From Ctenosaura bakeri (lineage: Eukaryota; Chordata; Lepidosauria; Squamata; Iguanidae), in assembly GCA_948474755.1 (NCBI GenBank), contig CAOLHI010001669.1:124001-188000 (forward strand): a stretch of 64,000 nt of DNA, written 5' to 3'. Positions 47,451 through 58,732 of the stretch are shown here, in pieces. The notes under the pieces were generated by a model. The model made no database searches. It worked only from the letters and a program-made list of their open reading frames with translations, and had not been told where the DNA came from. How positions within the stretch are numbered: position 1 is the stretch's first letter; the number at the start of each line of letters is the position of its first letter. The position numbers were made by a program, and so were the translations under genes.

Positions 47451-48574
47451 AATGGTGGGAATGAGAGAAAGGATCATTTCACTTTTAACTTTAACTGCTA
47501 ACAGCCTTTCAAGCAAAGGTCCCTTCTTTCCCATTCTTTACCTGTTGCAGGTAGGCATTTTTAAAAAATGCACTTTAGAGCCTGTGGTTTTTTTTAATGT
47601 GCAGCGATGTTTATGTTACTGGGATTTTTTAAACGCTGTATCCAGCGTTTCAGTCTTTTATATATATTTTTATTTGAATTTGCATGCAGAGTGCATGGTG
47701 CATAATCTGGGCATGCAATATACCAAGACCTATGTAGCTTTAGTAATAGTCAGTACTTGTATGGGAAACATCTTGGGAATTTTCAATGGAGCAGGCTATA
47801 AATATAATAAATGCCATTCAAAATTCATGACTATTTCTGTTTTAAAAACTTCAGGCAGACTACAAAGGCTAATCAAAGAGGACCTTTGACATACCAGCTT
47901 ATGGATCTTGCCACAGGAGAATCACATTTCAAAGGAAGGAAATCTGCTGCGAGGCATTATTTGGTGCTATGACATTTCACTATCTTTTAATGATTTAATT
48001 TTATATCTGAAAAGCACTTTTTTTTTTTTTTTTTTTTTCTGGACAGTAAGGTATGAGTTACTAAAGCTGCAAACCCCTAACTGGATATTGGGTTCTGGTT
48101 AAACCAGCAGGAGTCCTAGGCAGGATAAAAGTAAGAATAGGTCGAGGATATAGCACATTGAATTTCTGTGTTCCACTTTTTCTAACGTTAGATGCAAAGG
48201 AAAAACTGGGAAACTGAGTAGTGCCAAGTAAGAACACTCATAATTATGCAGTGTAGGGTCAGTCTGAGCTAATCTGCTAAGACCATGCAAAGCTAGTACA
48301 CACTGTTAGAATACAGGGTAAATTGATTCAGCAATCAGTATAAAGAAAGGAGGATTTTGGGATTGCAAGTTGGATTTTTATATTTATGTATTTATTTCAA
48401 AAGTTTTCATGCTGAAGTTTATTCTATTTAGCATGTAAGAGCGATATAAAATAAATTATTACAGTGTAAATACAGTAATAAAACATTTAATTAAAATATG
48501 TGCAAGTAAAAATGCTTGAGTTCAGAAAAAAAAATTTAGTTGGATGGTGAAAAGATTGCCATGTGGATGGTAGG

Positions 48575-48613
48575 TGTATGCGTGTGTGTGTGTGAGTGCA
48601 TGTGTGTGTATAT
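48575..48613 (+). repeat. (TG)n simple repeat
   Basis: Interrupted GT run. Confidence 0.85.
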
Positions 48614-48969
48614 GGAGGAATTTGCCATAATCAGTTTGCCACTGCCAAAACGATCCTTTCTTTTGTCATATATTGTATCTATAAGAGATGGACACTCTAA
48701 GAAGACACTTGGCAGAAGATCTTAATGAACAAGCAGATTAATATTTATATGCATGCACACACAAATATGTGTGCATCTGAAGAAAGGGCAAATCAATCTA
48801 CCTTGTTTACATCATTGATATCACATGAACAAATGATTTCTGAAACTGGGAAGTAACGAGAAGACAACTTTTTTAAAAAAGAAACTTTTTTTTTGTAATG
48901 CATTTTGACTATTTTTAAAGCAGTATAGCTACTCTATATTTAAATAGATTTCAAATGCAAAATCTTATA

Positions 48970-49120
48970 GATCTTACAGACATGCTACTACTTTGAAGAT
49001 TCACTTAGCGGGTTGCTGCTCAGTTGCCTGTGTGGTTTCACTGACAGGTATGCAAGCGGAAATGAGAATGAATCTTGCAAAACTTTCAGCTTGTTATTAG
49101 TAAGACAAATTGAACAAGCT
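48970..49120 (+). promoter_or_regulatory. Speculative lymphoid enhancer-like motif cluster
   Basis: Inside a repeat-free stretch of intron 2, a RUNX-type TGTGGTTT (49031-49038) is followed about 20 bp later by the ETS-like 'gcggaaatga' (49056-49065). RUNX plus ETS pairs are common in T-cell enhancers, and RASGRP1 is a T-cell gene, but two short motifs are weak evidence. Confidence 0.18.
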
Positions 49121-49397
49121 TCATGGATGTATTGAAACACACTACCATGTGGAACCTGACTTAAAAGGAAAGCCCAGTTTACTTTTGTGTGTTAATGCTT
49201 GCACAAATACAAATTTGTATAAGTCTTGCATATGGATTTTTCAAATGACGGACATTCTGTTACTGTTTGGGCTACTCAGAACTAAAGAATAAAGAGGCAG
49301 AATAGACTGCCTTTATTGGGATAGTGCAAGATGCTGAAACTTATTTAGCATTTGGTGCCTATAACCAGTATTTGAAACAAGTTCCTATTTACAGACA

Positions 49398-49560
49398 TAA
49401 AAAACTGCTTTATATTGAGTCATACCATTGGTTCGTGTATCCCAATATTATCAGCTCTGGCTGGCAGTGGCTTTCCAGGTTTTGAGGCAACATTATTTCT
49501 TAGTTCTATCTGGAGAACTGTACTATTGTCTAGTCATCTCTGATCCAATGCTAACCAGTA
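49398..49560 (-). mobile_element. Possible tRNA-derived SINE fragment
   Basis: 'aactgctttatattgagtcataccattggttcgtgta' and 'ctggctggcagtggctttccaggttttgaggca' match the layout of a dispersed reptile SINE. The tRNA-like head is not preserved. Confidence 0.35.
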
Positions 49561-49799
49561 CAAAGTCCTAGTTAGCCTCAGGAATCAGACGGGATTGGCT
49601 GTGTTCTGGGTGATGTGGTGGCACTTTCTTTGTAGTTGTCGGGTAAACAATTCACAGATCACACTAGTAGGAAGCTTGGCTGAGAAGAATCTTGGGATGT
49701 TTTCTCAAAAAATGGCCTGAAGACATGTAAAGTACTGGAATAGACTGAGGCTTCATCTGCTGGTTAGTAGGAAATGCTGCTGGTTAGTAGGAAAACTAG

Positions 49800-50680
49800 C
49801 CTGGGATTGGGATCACAGTCTGTTCTAGATGAGGTTGCTCTCATTCTAAAATATCTCATTCATTGCATGGGGCTGCTTTCCTGGACTCAGTGCTGCTCCT
49901 GGAAAACCAGGTTGCTGCGGTGGTCAGGAGCACCTTTGCCCAGCTTTAATTAGGGCACCAACTAACCCTTTCTTGGGAAAGGCAGATATGGCCACGGTGG
50001 TTGATGTCTTTGCTACCTCTGTGTTAGACTACTGTAATGTGTTCTATGTGGGGCTTCCCTTGAAAAGTGTTTGGCAGTGGCAGCTAATGGAAATGCAGCA
50101 GCCAGGCTGGTGTCAGTTGTGCATTATAGAGACCATATAATACCAGCCTTGCAAGATCTATACTAGCTTCCAGTTTGCTTCTGAACTCAATTTAAGGTGC
50201 TGGTGTTGATCTACAAAGCCCTAAATGACTTGGGGCCAAGTTGTCTGGAAGACTGCCTCCTTCCATATGAGCCCACCAGAAATATGAGGTCTTCAAAGGA
50301 GGCCCTTTTGCATGTTCCAGCAGCTCATGAAATTAGGTTGGTGGGTACATGTAACAGGGCTTTCTTTATAGCAGCGCATTGACTGTGGAACCCCCTGCCC
50401 AAGGAATTAGGCTGGCCCCATCCCTTTCAGGCTTCCAGTAAGCAGCCAAAACAGTGCTGTTCCACATGGCATTCAGTGTTTGAATTGCTGTTTTAACTGT
50501 TTCAAAACTGGATTCTAGTGTTGCTTTTAGACTACTTTTAGGAGTATTCTGATATTTTTTAGAAAATGTTTTTATCTTGTATTGTTTTGATTTAATTTAA
50601 TTATTTATTTATTGCCTTGGGAGCCCTTGGGGGCTGGGAGGTGATACAGAAATACTATAAACAAAGAAAGAAACAAATGG
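49800..50680 (+). pseudogene. Dead L2-like LINE, C-terminal RT part and 3' end
   Basis: Decayed coding for 'VFATSVLDYCNVFYVGLP' (50011-50060) and 'LVLIYKALNDLGPSCLEDCL' (50200-50259) is followed by '...LWNPLPKELG' (50383-50412). All are typical of the end of L2 reverse transcriptase. The 3' non-coding end reads 'tattgccttgggagcccttgggggctgggaggtgatacagaaatac'. Stops and frameshifts throughout. Confidence 0.78.
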
Positions 50681-50720
50681 CATTAATAGAAATTTGGATT
50701 TTGTCTGTGTGCATATGTGT

Positions 50721-50945
50721 GAATGTTTTCAAGTCACCTGTAGTGACCCCATGAATTTCATAAGGTTTTCCTACGTAAGAAATACTCAGAAGAGGGTTTG
50801 CCAGTTCTTCCTCTGAAATATAGCCTGCCTGTTATTCATTGGCAGTTTTCCATCGAAGTACTAACTGGGCTGACCCTGCTTAGCTTTCTAGATCAGACAG
50901 AATCTGGTGCCTTTAAGGTATTAGGTTTTGGGATCTTATAGTCTC
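50721..50945 (-). mobile_element. 5S-rRNA-derived SINE
   Basis: On minus it reads 'ccagattctgtctgatctagaaagctaagcagggtcagcccagttagtacttcgatgg', closely tracking 5S rRNA. The tail is on the low-coordinate side ('gtgtgaatgttttcaagtcacctgtagtgacc'). Confidence 0.85.
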
Positions 50946-51199
50946 TATAATTAAGATTACTGAATACAGAAGGTTAAAATGGGCTTTGGAAAATTGCCTT
51001 TTTGGACTAGGCTTCTGGGAGTTTCAGTCTTAAAAAAGAGCAATTTTGCCATGTTCTTCCCTAAAATGTGGGTGGCAGCCTATAATGTGAATGTAACAAG
51101 TGACATCAACTGTTGGAGCTCATTGTTTTCTTGAACAGAAAAGGTATGATATATTCCCTTTCCACCTTAGAAGGCAAAACACTCCCATTTTCAATGGGG

Positions 51200-52370
51200 T
51201 TCCTATCTACTGTATTAATTATTTTTATATCCTTTTTTAAAATTTATTCTTCCTCTAATACACAGTGGCTTACAAACATTAAAAAGACAGTTACATAAAA
51301 GATAAATAATACTAATAATGATAATACCGCAGTAACAAAAACATATATTGGAACAATAGAACGTTGCAGATTACAAGATTTTAAAACCACACATCAAAAT
51401 CAATATATGAAAAAAGTAGTAGATCTCCATGAAATCTCCATGGGATCTCCATATCAGGATATTCCAAAATCTCAGCACCCTGCTCCATGTACCCATCTGA
51501 CTGATCTCACTAGCAGACCTAAAGCGTTGTTTGTGGCACTGATTTTAAATGCTGGGTAGGCATACCTGGGAGGAGATGGGTCCTGAGGCAACCCAATATC
51601 AAGTTGGTTTTTTTAGTACCTTAAAGACTAAACTCTAGTAAGTGCTTTATAGAGCTTTATCATGAATCTTTGAGATATAGAAGAGAGTCTGATTACTTCA
51701 TCTTGGACCAGCTTAAGTTTCCATATTGTCTTTAAAGGCATAGAGTGCATTCTGGTAGTGTAGCCCAGAAAAGGCACACTGGACCTTCATTGTTCCCTGA
51801 ATTCCCAAGAGTAGAGTCCCAAAGCAACTCCAAACTGCACATGTTCTTCAGTGAGAGTGCATCTTTAACTAAAACATGTGGTATACTTTTTTCAGATAAC
51901 CTGAATCCCTGATCAAGATAACAGCTATTTTATCTTGATAAAGATCTTTATGCGTGCTGGATTATCATTTTACCTCCTTAGGACTGGATGTTGAAAATAA
52001 GTGGAGCTGAGTGTCATTATGCTTACAATCTTCCTACCAAGAAACTGTATCAGTTCATTCATTGGATTCACATAAATGCTAAAAACTGAGGCTAGGATGC
52101 GATACAGTGGTACTCTGCTGTCCAAAAGTAATGGGATGTCAGAGCAGTTGCCTGTCACTACTTTGTGGGACAGATCCACAGAATACCAGAAATACTAGAC
52201 CTCATTTTTTCATGTCCTCTACCATGATGCTCTGAAAGTTGCCACGGTCAATGGCATGAATGATGCTTAGCAATCAAAAAAAGCAGTAGGGTCATGTGTT
52301 CCCTTTTCATCTCCTGGTGTAAAGAGGACAACCAAATCTGTCTCACAATGATGCACTAGCCAAATGCCAC
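51200..52370 (-). pseudogene. Dead L2-like LINE
   Basis: Read on minus, the piece at 52203-52345 parallels the RT segment at 16826-16935. The 51690-51780 piece parallels the 'ctggaccag...cttaag' segment near 16380-16450, and 51230-51300 matches the 3' end block. More decayed than the 15790-17440 copy. Confidence 0.5.
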
Positions 52371-52539
52371 TAGCCACCACTGGTCTAAAACATCTGCTGT
52401 GCAGGTAATATGATGTACTTTGTTTGACAGTGTTTTAGCAATTGTCAAAGAATTTAATTGGTTGAATTTTTTGTGTGTGCATGCTTTGCTAAGTGTTTGA
52501 GAGTCCATGCTAATTCCATTTTTTTTTAAATAAAAGAAA

Positions 52540-52690
52540 TATGGTACCATACCTTTCCTTCCAAGGTGCTCAGGGCAGTGTACATGGTATCCATTCTCCA
52601 CTCTCAACAATCCTATGAGGTACCTTAGGCTGAGAACTGGGGACTGGTCCTATGCTGCTAAGTGTCTATGTGGCAATACCAGCATGCTGT
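52540..52690. repeat. Unclassified dispersed-repeat fragment
   Basis: 'cttccaaggtgctcagggcagtgtacatgg...caatcctatgaggtaccttaggctgagaactgggg' has the form of a common reptile SINE/LINE end. Family not determined. Confidence 0.35.
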
Positions 52691-53550
52691 ATCTGGTAGT
52701 CTTTAGCTGTAAATAAGAACACACCATGTTCTGTCGGTAAGCTGATCTGTACATTAGCTTCTCTTCTTGGGTGCCATTTTTGCATTAAAATTCTTTCTTT
52801 TGATATGGAGACTAGTCCAAGACTATCATGTAAACTTTTTAACTGAATGCGAATTTGAAACTGGGGTTGTAGTAGTTTAAAATGGAGCCACTAGAGATAA
52901 AAATACTGTAAAACAAACAAAATAGATCCAGTTTGCTGAATCAGGTAGGGCTTTCCAGATAGCTGCTTCCTAACTAGTGCTACTGATCAAAAGATGTTGT
53001 GCACCTTTCTTCTGCCAAGAGGGGAAAATGGAAGAAAAGATTAGAAAGCGCCAAGAATATATAAACCAAAAACCCCTTTGTCTGGATTCCTTTTAAAGTT
53101 CCATGAATGAGGCAGTATAAATATACCATGTCTGGAAACATCCTATATTTATCCTGATCCTAAGTATTACTTCTGTTTTTGATTGCTTGTATTCATATCT
53201 AGCAATATTTTAAAAAACGTGTATTTTAAAATGTTTAATGCATTTCAGTGCAATTTATATATTCTTTGTTAAACTAGCAGGCAACTTACTGTATTGGTCC
53301 AGAGGCTGTTAGGAATTATTTTACTTTGTAATTACTCACACATACCAAAATATAAGCAACACCACCCCACAACTTTATTGGTTACATGTATGGCCATGCA
53401 TGATCTGGATCTGTGTATTGGGTGACTGAGCTGTCTGCTGATTATCCATTTTCAAGCCCACCATGGAATTTCACATGTGTGTACATTGCCTGCCATCTAT
53501 GAATGAGGATAGGTCACCTTCCCCTGAGCTGGGCATGATCTCTGTTATCT

Positions 53551-53660
53551 TGTTGTTAACTGCTGTCAAGTTGACTTTGACTTATGGCAACCCTCGAAGT
53601 CATCCTGTTACCAACAGTCTTGCTCAAGACTTGCAAGTTCAGGGCTGAGGCTTCCTTAAT
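53551..53660 (-). mobile_element. BovB/RTE-type 3' tail fragment
   Basis: Starts 'ttgttgttaactgctgtcaagttgactttgacttatggcaacc', the inverse of the LINE tail at 11505-11545. Confidence 0.65.
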
Positions 53661-54614
53661 TGTAGTGTAGGCTTCATTTTTTTCTGCCCTCTTATTACCT
53701 GTACCTCCTATTATCTACATCAACTAGGTCTGATGGGCCTACTAGTTCTCTGTTCTTCCAACACTGAATCACTGCAGGTGATGATGAATGGCACAGAAAC
53801 ATTAAACTGAACACTCCAAAGAACCACTGACACAATTTTCATATCCAGAAATGAAACAGGGTGGATGGGATGTAGGTTGGACCTGAACATAAGCTCAGTG
53901 TCAAGCAGGATGGTCTTATACTCCTCCCTGCCCCCCTGTGGATCTGAGTGAAAACCTCAGGGGTGTAGCCCCTAGCTACTCAGCCCACATTCAGATTAGT
54001 CACCATTTTATGTCATTTTGAAGTCTGCAACACCTGAGTAGAGGCTACTTGTACCTAGAGCAAAAGTGATGACTTGCATTGCTTGTCCTTCCAGCCACAG
54101 AGTGCAATGCTAGCTCACCAATGAGTCTTGGGACATTATTTTCTACCATAGACCACCGCGCTTTCTAATTACTTTTATGAATTTTGTAGTCTTTGACTGT
54201 AAGACACAGACTTGCAGGTAGTTATCAACAATTGCCTTATAAGTTCTGGTTTCTGTATAAGCACTAAGCACATCCTGCAACCAAATGAGTATATGTTTGT
54301 TTTTTCCCACTAGCACAAAAAAAGTTAGAAAGTACAATTTGATGCTTTGGTTGATTTGTTTCTACTTCTGTATTTTCTTCCATGTAATTAAAAGTGGCAA
54401 ATAGCTTTCAATAATCTATACATGTCCATGGTACTGTTTATGGAGACCAAAGCAACTACTGATTAAAACCTGTGGGATTGTCAACAATAACTGGTTGCTG
54501 TTTATTGTTACCTTGTTTTAGAGGCTTTCTGTTATATTTGATGTACAAATTTTCTTAAATGTTCTGTAGGAGAAGATGAGTATACTCGCTACTGTTCAGG
54601 GAGCTTTTAAAAAT

Positions 54615-54770
54615 GTATATATATATGTGTGTGTGTGTGTGTGTATGTACACCTATTATATATATACCTTATGTATACCTATTATATATATAAATATATA
54701 CCTATTTATTATATATAAATAATATATATATATATAAATATATATATCTATATATCTATTCTATTATATT
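54615..54770. repeat. (TG)n and (TA)n-rich tract
   Basis: A GT run of about 11 units is followed by about 110 bp of imperfect TA-rich repeats, including repeated 'tacctattatatata' words. Confidence 0.92.
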
Positions 54771-55225
54771 GCATGTTTCTTTGATTAGAATATGGGTAGA
54801 GAGTAAAGGTTTAACTAGTTACAAACAGTGAGAGGCATGAATGAAACACCTTCATTTCACTAAGTCGGCACCCTCTCCTTTAGTCAGAGTGAACGAGTCA
54901 TCCCTCTACGCTTCTATTGACAAGAGATCCTTTAGTGTGTTCCAAAAATGTTCTTTCCTGGGTTTACCTCTGAGGGTCACTTCTTGCCCCTTTGACCATC
55001 TCATGTGTTCCTCCTGGGGCAACTTCTTCCTCCTTTAACTATCTTAATAATTTCTAACCTAATTATGCTCCTTTACATAGTTCTGGAACTGTCACATGTA
55101 ATTGGGAATTTCTGTCCCCCGTTTGCTTTAGATATTTATAAAACCTCCCAGAAATTTCTGTTAGGAATCCCATGATTCTGTTGGCTGGTTTCTGTCCAAT
55201 GTGGATCTGAATTATTTTGCAGAAG

Positions 55226-55395
55226 AATCATAGAATCATAGAGTTGGAAGAGACCACAATGGCCATTAAGTCCAACCCCTTTCCATGCAGGAACACACAT
55301 TCAAGGCACCCCCATCAAATGGCCTTCCCACTTCTGTTTAAAAATCTCCTAAGAAGTTGACTCCACCACACTCTGAGGCAGCATATTCTGGTCAA
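55226..55395 (-). mobile_element. CR1-type LINE 3' end, short copy
   Basis: 'agaatcatagaatcatagagttggaagagacc' marks the inverted CR1 3' terminus. It breaks off after 'ctgaggcagcatattctgg'. Ends about 200 bp before exon 3. Confidence 0.85.
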
Positions 55396-55591
55396 ACGGA
55401 ATCTCTAGTCAGGGACATATGCTGCTGCCTTGGGATTTCTACTCTGTAAAATTCATACATCTCCTTGCTCAATGAGCCATTCTGCCTCTGAGCAGGTAAG
55501 GCTGATAACTGGAAATCTTGTATGGAATGTGTCAAATAATTTTTTTTTTTGATAATGCTTCCAGTAACATCACATTTCTTAATATTTCCAG

Positions 55592-55697
55592 ATTCGGAAG
55601 GAAACCTGTGTAAAAATGATCAGCTGTTGAAGGTAACGTTGACCATGCATCGACTTATCGTATCATCGACCGAGATGCTGCAAAAACTAATAGATCT
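55592..55697 (+). CDS. RASGRP1: RASGRP1 coding exon 3 (residues 70-104 and part of 105, REM domain)
   Basis: The exon is 106 nt, with AG acceptor at 55590-55591 (aatatttccag). It completes D70 and encodes [20 protein letters not shown] then [14 protein letters not shown], with CT left over as the first two bases of codon 105. The match to vertebrate RASGRP1 (as recalled) covers the whole exon and continues the REM helices begun in exon 2. Beyond CT the reading frame stays open for 10 more codons to a TAG, but similarity stops at once. There is no good GT donor at the point where similarity ends; instead the exon abuts ATATCCTTTT, a U12-type donor. Exon 4 should begin with one base completing Leu105; I do not find it before the window ends. 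Confidence 0.93.
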
Positions 55698-55706
55698 ATA
55701 TCCTTT
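55698..55706 (+). other. RASGRP1: U12-type (AT-AC) 5' splice site of RASGRP1 intron 3
   Basis: ATATCCTTT is a full match to the minor-spliceosome donor consensus RTATCCTTT in its AT-AC form. It lies exactly where similarity to RASGRP1 ends, and phase 2 fits a following codon for the Leu-Tyr-Lys that I recall from other vertebrates. The alternative GT donors at 55717, 55719 and 55721 would add residues unlike the family. The branch point and AC acceptor must lie beyond 64000. Confidence 0.85.
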
Positions 55707-56274
55707 TAAACATTTGGTGTGTATGTATTAGTTACTAATACAGAAGTTACAATAATGGAAGGATTTATAGATAGTATGCTGATGGTATTTGCCATTGGCA
55801 AAATCTTCGTATAAATGAACACCATCTAGTAGAACAGTCTTCAGATATTTCTGATGGAATAAATTGGGTCATTGAAATCATCTTGGTTTCAGTTCCAGTA
55901 TGTGATTTTTATCTGTTATCCAGTAATTCAAGTTATAATTCAGCTGAAATCCTTCAGATAGTGAGACATTATAGTCATCTTTGAAACTTTGTTTGCAAAT
56001 ATAACCTGAAGGACTTTATTTAAGAATGAAAGGTTGCTGTTCCTTAATCAAAGGAATTAAATTGTTCCACAAGATTGATAGTTGTTCAAGTTCAAGTTCA
56101 GATTTTAATTGCTTATAACCATAGGTCATCACAGGTAAAAACAGAAAGTTTGTATTAATATCAAATAACAAATTAAAATACAAAATACAGAATTCCCAAC
56201 ACCATTTCTAGTAATGTTCTATTAATTCTAATAGAATGGATTTCTTTTTAAAGGTGACACTCCTTCACAACTAA

Positions 56275-56476
56275 AGATGTTTCTGCACTACACTGTTATA
56301 ATGCTATTATTCCACTTTCAACATCCTGTGAAATTCTGGGGTGTGTAGTTTGCTGAGGCCAAAGAGTTCTCTTACTGAGAATTCTAAATGCCCTTTCCTA
56401 AACTGCAAATCCCAGGATTCCATAGGATGTTGAAAGTGGAATAATAGCACTATAACAGTATAGTGCAGAAAGCCCC
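56275..56476. mobile_element. Palindromic-family MITE with spacer, TSD TAA
   Basis: The ends 'agatgtttctgcactac' and '...tagtgcagaaagcccc' are flanked by TAA (56272-56274 and 56477-56479). Interior as in 29527-29728. Confidence 0.8.
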
Positions 56477-56489
56477 TAAGGGCTGCCTT

Positions 56490-57800
56490 AAGGAGCAGTA
56501 GTTCCTGCCTAGTAGGATCTCAGTATTGGATCTAATAGAGTCAGTTAAAGACTTAAAGATATCCAAGATGTGGTGATTTGTGGTTTAAGCACAAAAATCT
56601 GATCACCATTAATTGCAGATTGGTTTAGAGGATCATTTTGGTTTAATCAAAGAGTGTCGGGGTTCAGTTTTAAGTAAGCGCATACAGGCAGATGATCGCT
56701 ATCTCTATAGGGTACCACCATAAAGTTAGCTATTCTGTCTAACTGGAATACAGAGAGACAGACATAATTTGACAGACATAATTCAGTCTGCAGAAGGGGA
56801 GGTTAAGAGGGGACTTGATAGCCATGTTTAAATATTTGAAGGGATGTCATGTTGAAGAGGGCGTGGGCTTCTTTTCCACTGCTCCAGCATCTAGGACAAG
56901 GAGCAGTGGATTCAAGCTGCAGGAAAGGAGATTCCACCTGAACCTCAGGAAGAACTAGCTGATGGTCAGAGCTGTCAGGCAGTGGAATATGCTGTCTCAG
57001 AGTGTGGTGGAGTCTCCTTCTTTGGAGGTTTTTTAGCAGAGGCTGAGTGGCCATCTGTTGGGAATGCTTTTATGTGTGTTCCTGCATGGCAGGAGGTTGG
57101 AATGAATGGCCCTTGTGGTCTTTTCCAGCTCTATGATTCTATGGATCTATAACACTGGAACCTGAAGAAAAGTAGGTGAAATCCCAATTTACATGTTCTG
57201 GCTATCTCACATTCATTAATCTATAGTTGATTTTATATAGGAACTTTGTCAGAAAGATACCATTTATATTAATAAGGGAATCTGTAGAACTTGTGGGGAG
57301 GAAAAAGTAGTCATCATCTGCTTCTTCTCCAATCCCAGGTGTTGAATGCTGTTACCTACTCTTGCATTAAAGTCCCCAACTATAATTATGGCAGCATGTG
57401 GGTAAGAAGTCACTTTTAAAAGTGGAGAGGAAGTCCGAAAGGTTGGAGTTTCTTAGGGAAATACATACATTCACTACAGTTGAGATTGCTTTATCATCTG
57501 CTCTAATTTTAAGGACAAGGGCTGATGTCTCCCTATGATGTTTATATGCTCATGTTAGGCTTCTTATTTTAAAGAGGCAAAAATTGCCCATCCCACTACT
57601 GGGCTACCTTTATGTTCTAGGCAAATGTCAGGGAAGGACCAAGCATAATTACCTGGAATTGTCAGCTCATCTGTTTCCTTTTTGGTTATCAGTGTGGCTT
57701 GTATACAGGAAATAGCATAAGATGACAATGACTCAAAAAAACTCCTGGTCCAGCTTGCAGTATTCCAGGATAAAATTGTAGAGCTAGATAAGTACCAGGC
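56490..57800 (-). pseudogene. Dead LINE (endonuclease region), split by a CR1 insertion
   Basis: On minus, 57351-57377 encodes a GDFNARVG-like endonuclease motif, preceded by 'AAIII' as in L2/CR1-type endonucleases. Upstream on the same strand, 57580-57740 encodes an 'IPGNYAW...'-like segment. The CR1 copy at 56795-57152 lies within it in opposite orientation. Limits approximate. Confidence 0.55.
56795..57152 (+). mobile_element. CR1-type LINE 3' end
   Basis: 'ggttaagaggggacttgatagccatgtttaaatatttgaag' through 'ttttccagctctatgattctatgg'. Same segment as 27185-27510, extending further 5'. Confidence 0.85.
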
Positions 57801-58698
57801 TTGAGCACTGTTGTTCTGTTTTCTCTAGAAGCTTTTTTAAATTTTACTTTCTGACAAAACGTGTGGTTGGTTTTCTTGTTATAGTTCGATGTCTTCTTCT
57901 TGTAGAGTCACTTTGTCTCAATATGTCATTTGCTCTTCTGCTTGGCAGATAAAGTAGAACTAATAATTTATTTTGTATTGAAGTTTTTATAGTTTTTTTC
58001 CAGGTGTTACTCCTTTTCTTTTTGTGCAGTCAGATTGTGAGTGGCCCTCCGGACAGCATGCTTACCCGTCCCTTCCCCCCTTCCCCACTTGTGGAAGATA
58101 ACGTCTGAGTGAACTGAGTGATCCCAGTTAGCTGAAAACAGGATCTCTTGAGTTGCACAGCTTCTTCCATGTGTGGAGATTGAGATTGAGAGCAGGTAGT
58201 GGTTCAAGAATCACTTCTGTATTCTGTATTCACTCAAGAATCACTTCTGTATATGTTCACCCTTAAGTCTCTGTGTGTTCAATTTCCATATTAATATGCA
58301 ATATAATGAACTTAATACATATTAAAATTAAATGTAAATGATCTCAGAATAGGCATTTGGATGCATTCTTACACTTCTTTTGAGCAGAGAACATAATGTA
58401 GTGGAACTTTTAGGAAGTGTAACATTTGGTGGGTAATTGAGTTCCATTCTAGTTCAGGAAATGCAGGTGAGGTTGGTTGATGTTGGCCTTATACAATTCC
58501 TTGGATATCCCCAGAGAAGTCAAGTGGCATGTTAATTCAAGGCACACTCCTCATCTCCCCACATGTTGAATTATTAAGGGAAATAATTCTTCAGGTACAG
58601 AATTCTTCAGGTACAGATGCCAGTCAATCATACTATTGGTATCTATAATAACCATGAAATATTTCATAAGTTTACATTTACTTCTTGATTCCAGTAAT

Positions 58699-58732
58699 TT
58701 CTCTCCCTCTCTCTGTCTCTCTCTCTCTCTTT
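58699..58732 (+). repeat. (CT)n simple repeat
   Basis: Interrupted CT run. Confidence 0.9.

Larger units (their letters stand above)
32497..55591 (+). other. RASGRP1: RASGRP1 intron 2 (23,095 bp)
   Basis: GT-AG intron with phase 1 joining (F69, then D70 across the junction). Repeats are listed separately. Longer stretches without named repeats are 32500-34360 (short dispersed-repeat phrases near 33100 and 34215), 35330-36445, 37555-39560, 42494-43190, 43820-46780, 47450-49390 and 52690-54600. In none of these do I see a coding exon that would join the RASGRP1 frame. Confidence 0.85.

Noticed and set aside
47365..47889. 174-codon frame on + in intron 2
   Set aside because: No recognisable domain and AT-rich composition with no splice support. 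It partly overlaps a possible decayed LINE.
55632..55637. GT donor-like 'aaggtaacg' inside exon 3
   Set aside because: Conserved REM-domain coding sequence continues across it.
55698..55731. Extension of exon 3 to the TAG, or to a GT donor at 55717-55721
   Set aside because: RASGRP1 similarity ends precisely at the ATATCCTTT U12 donor, and the added residues do not resemble the family.
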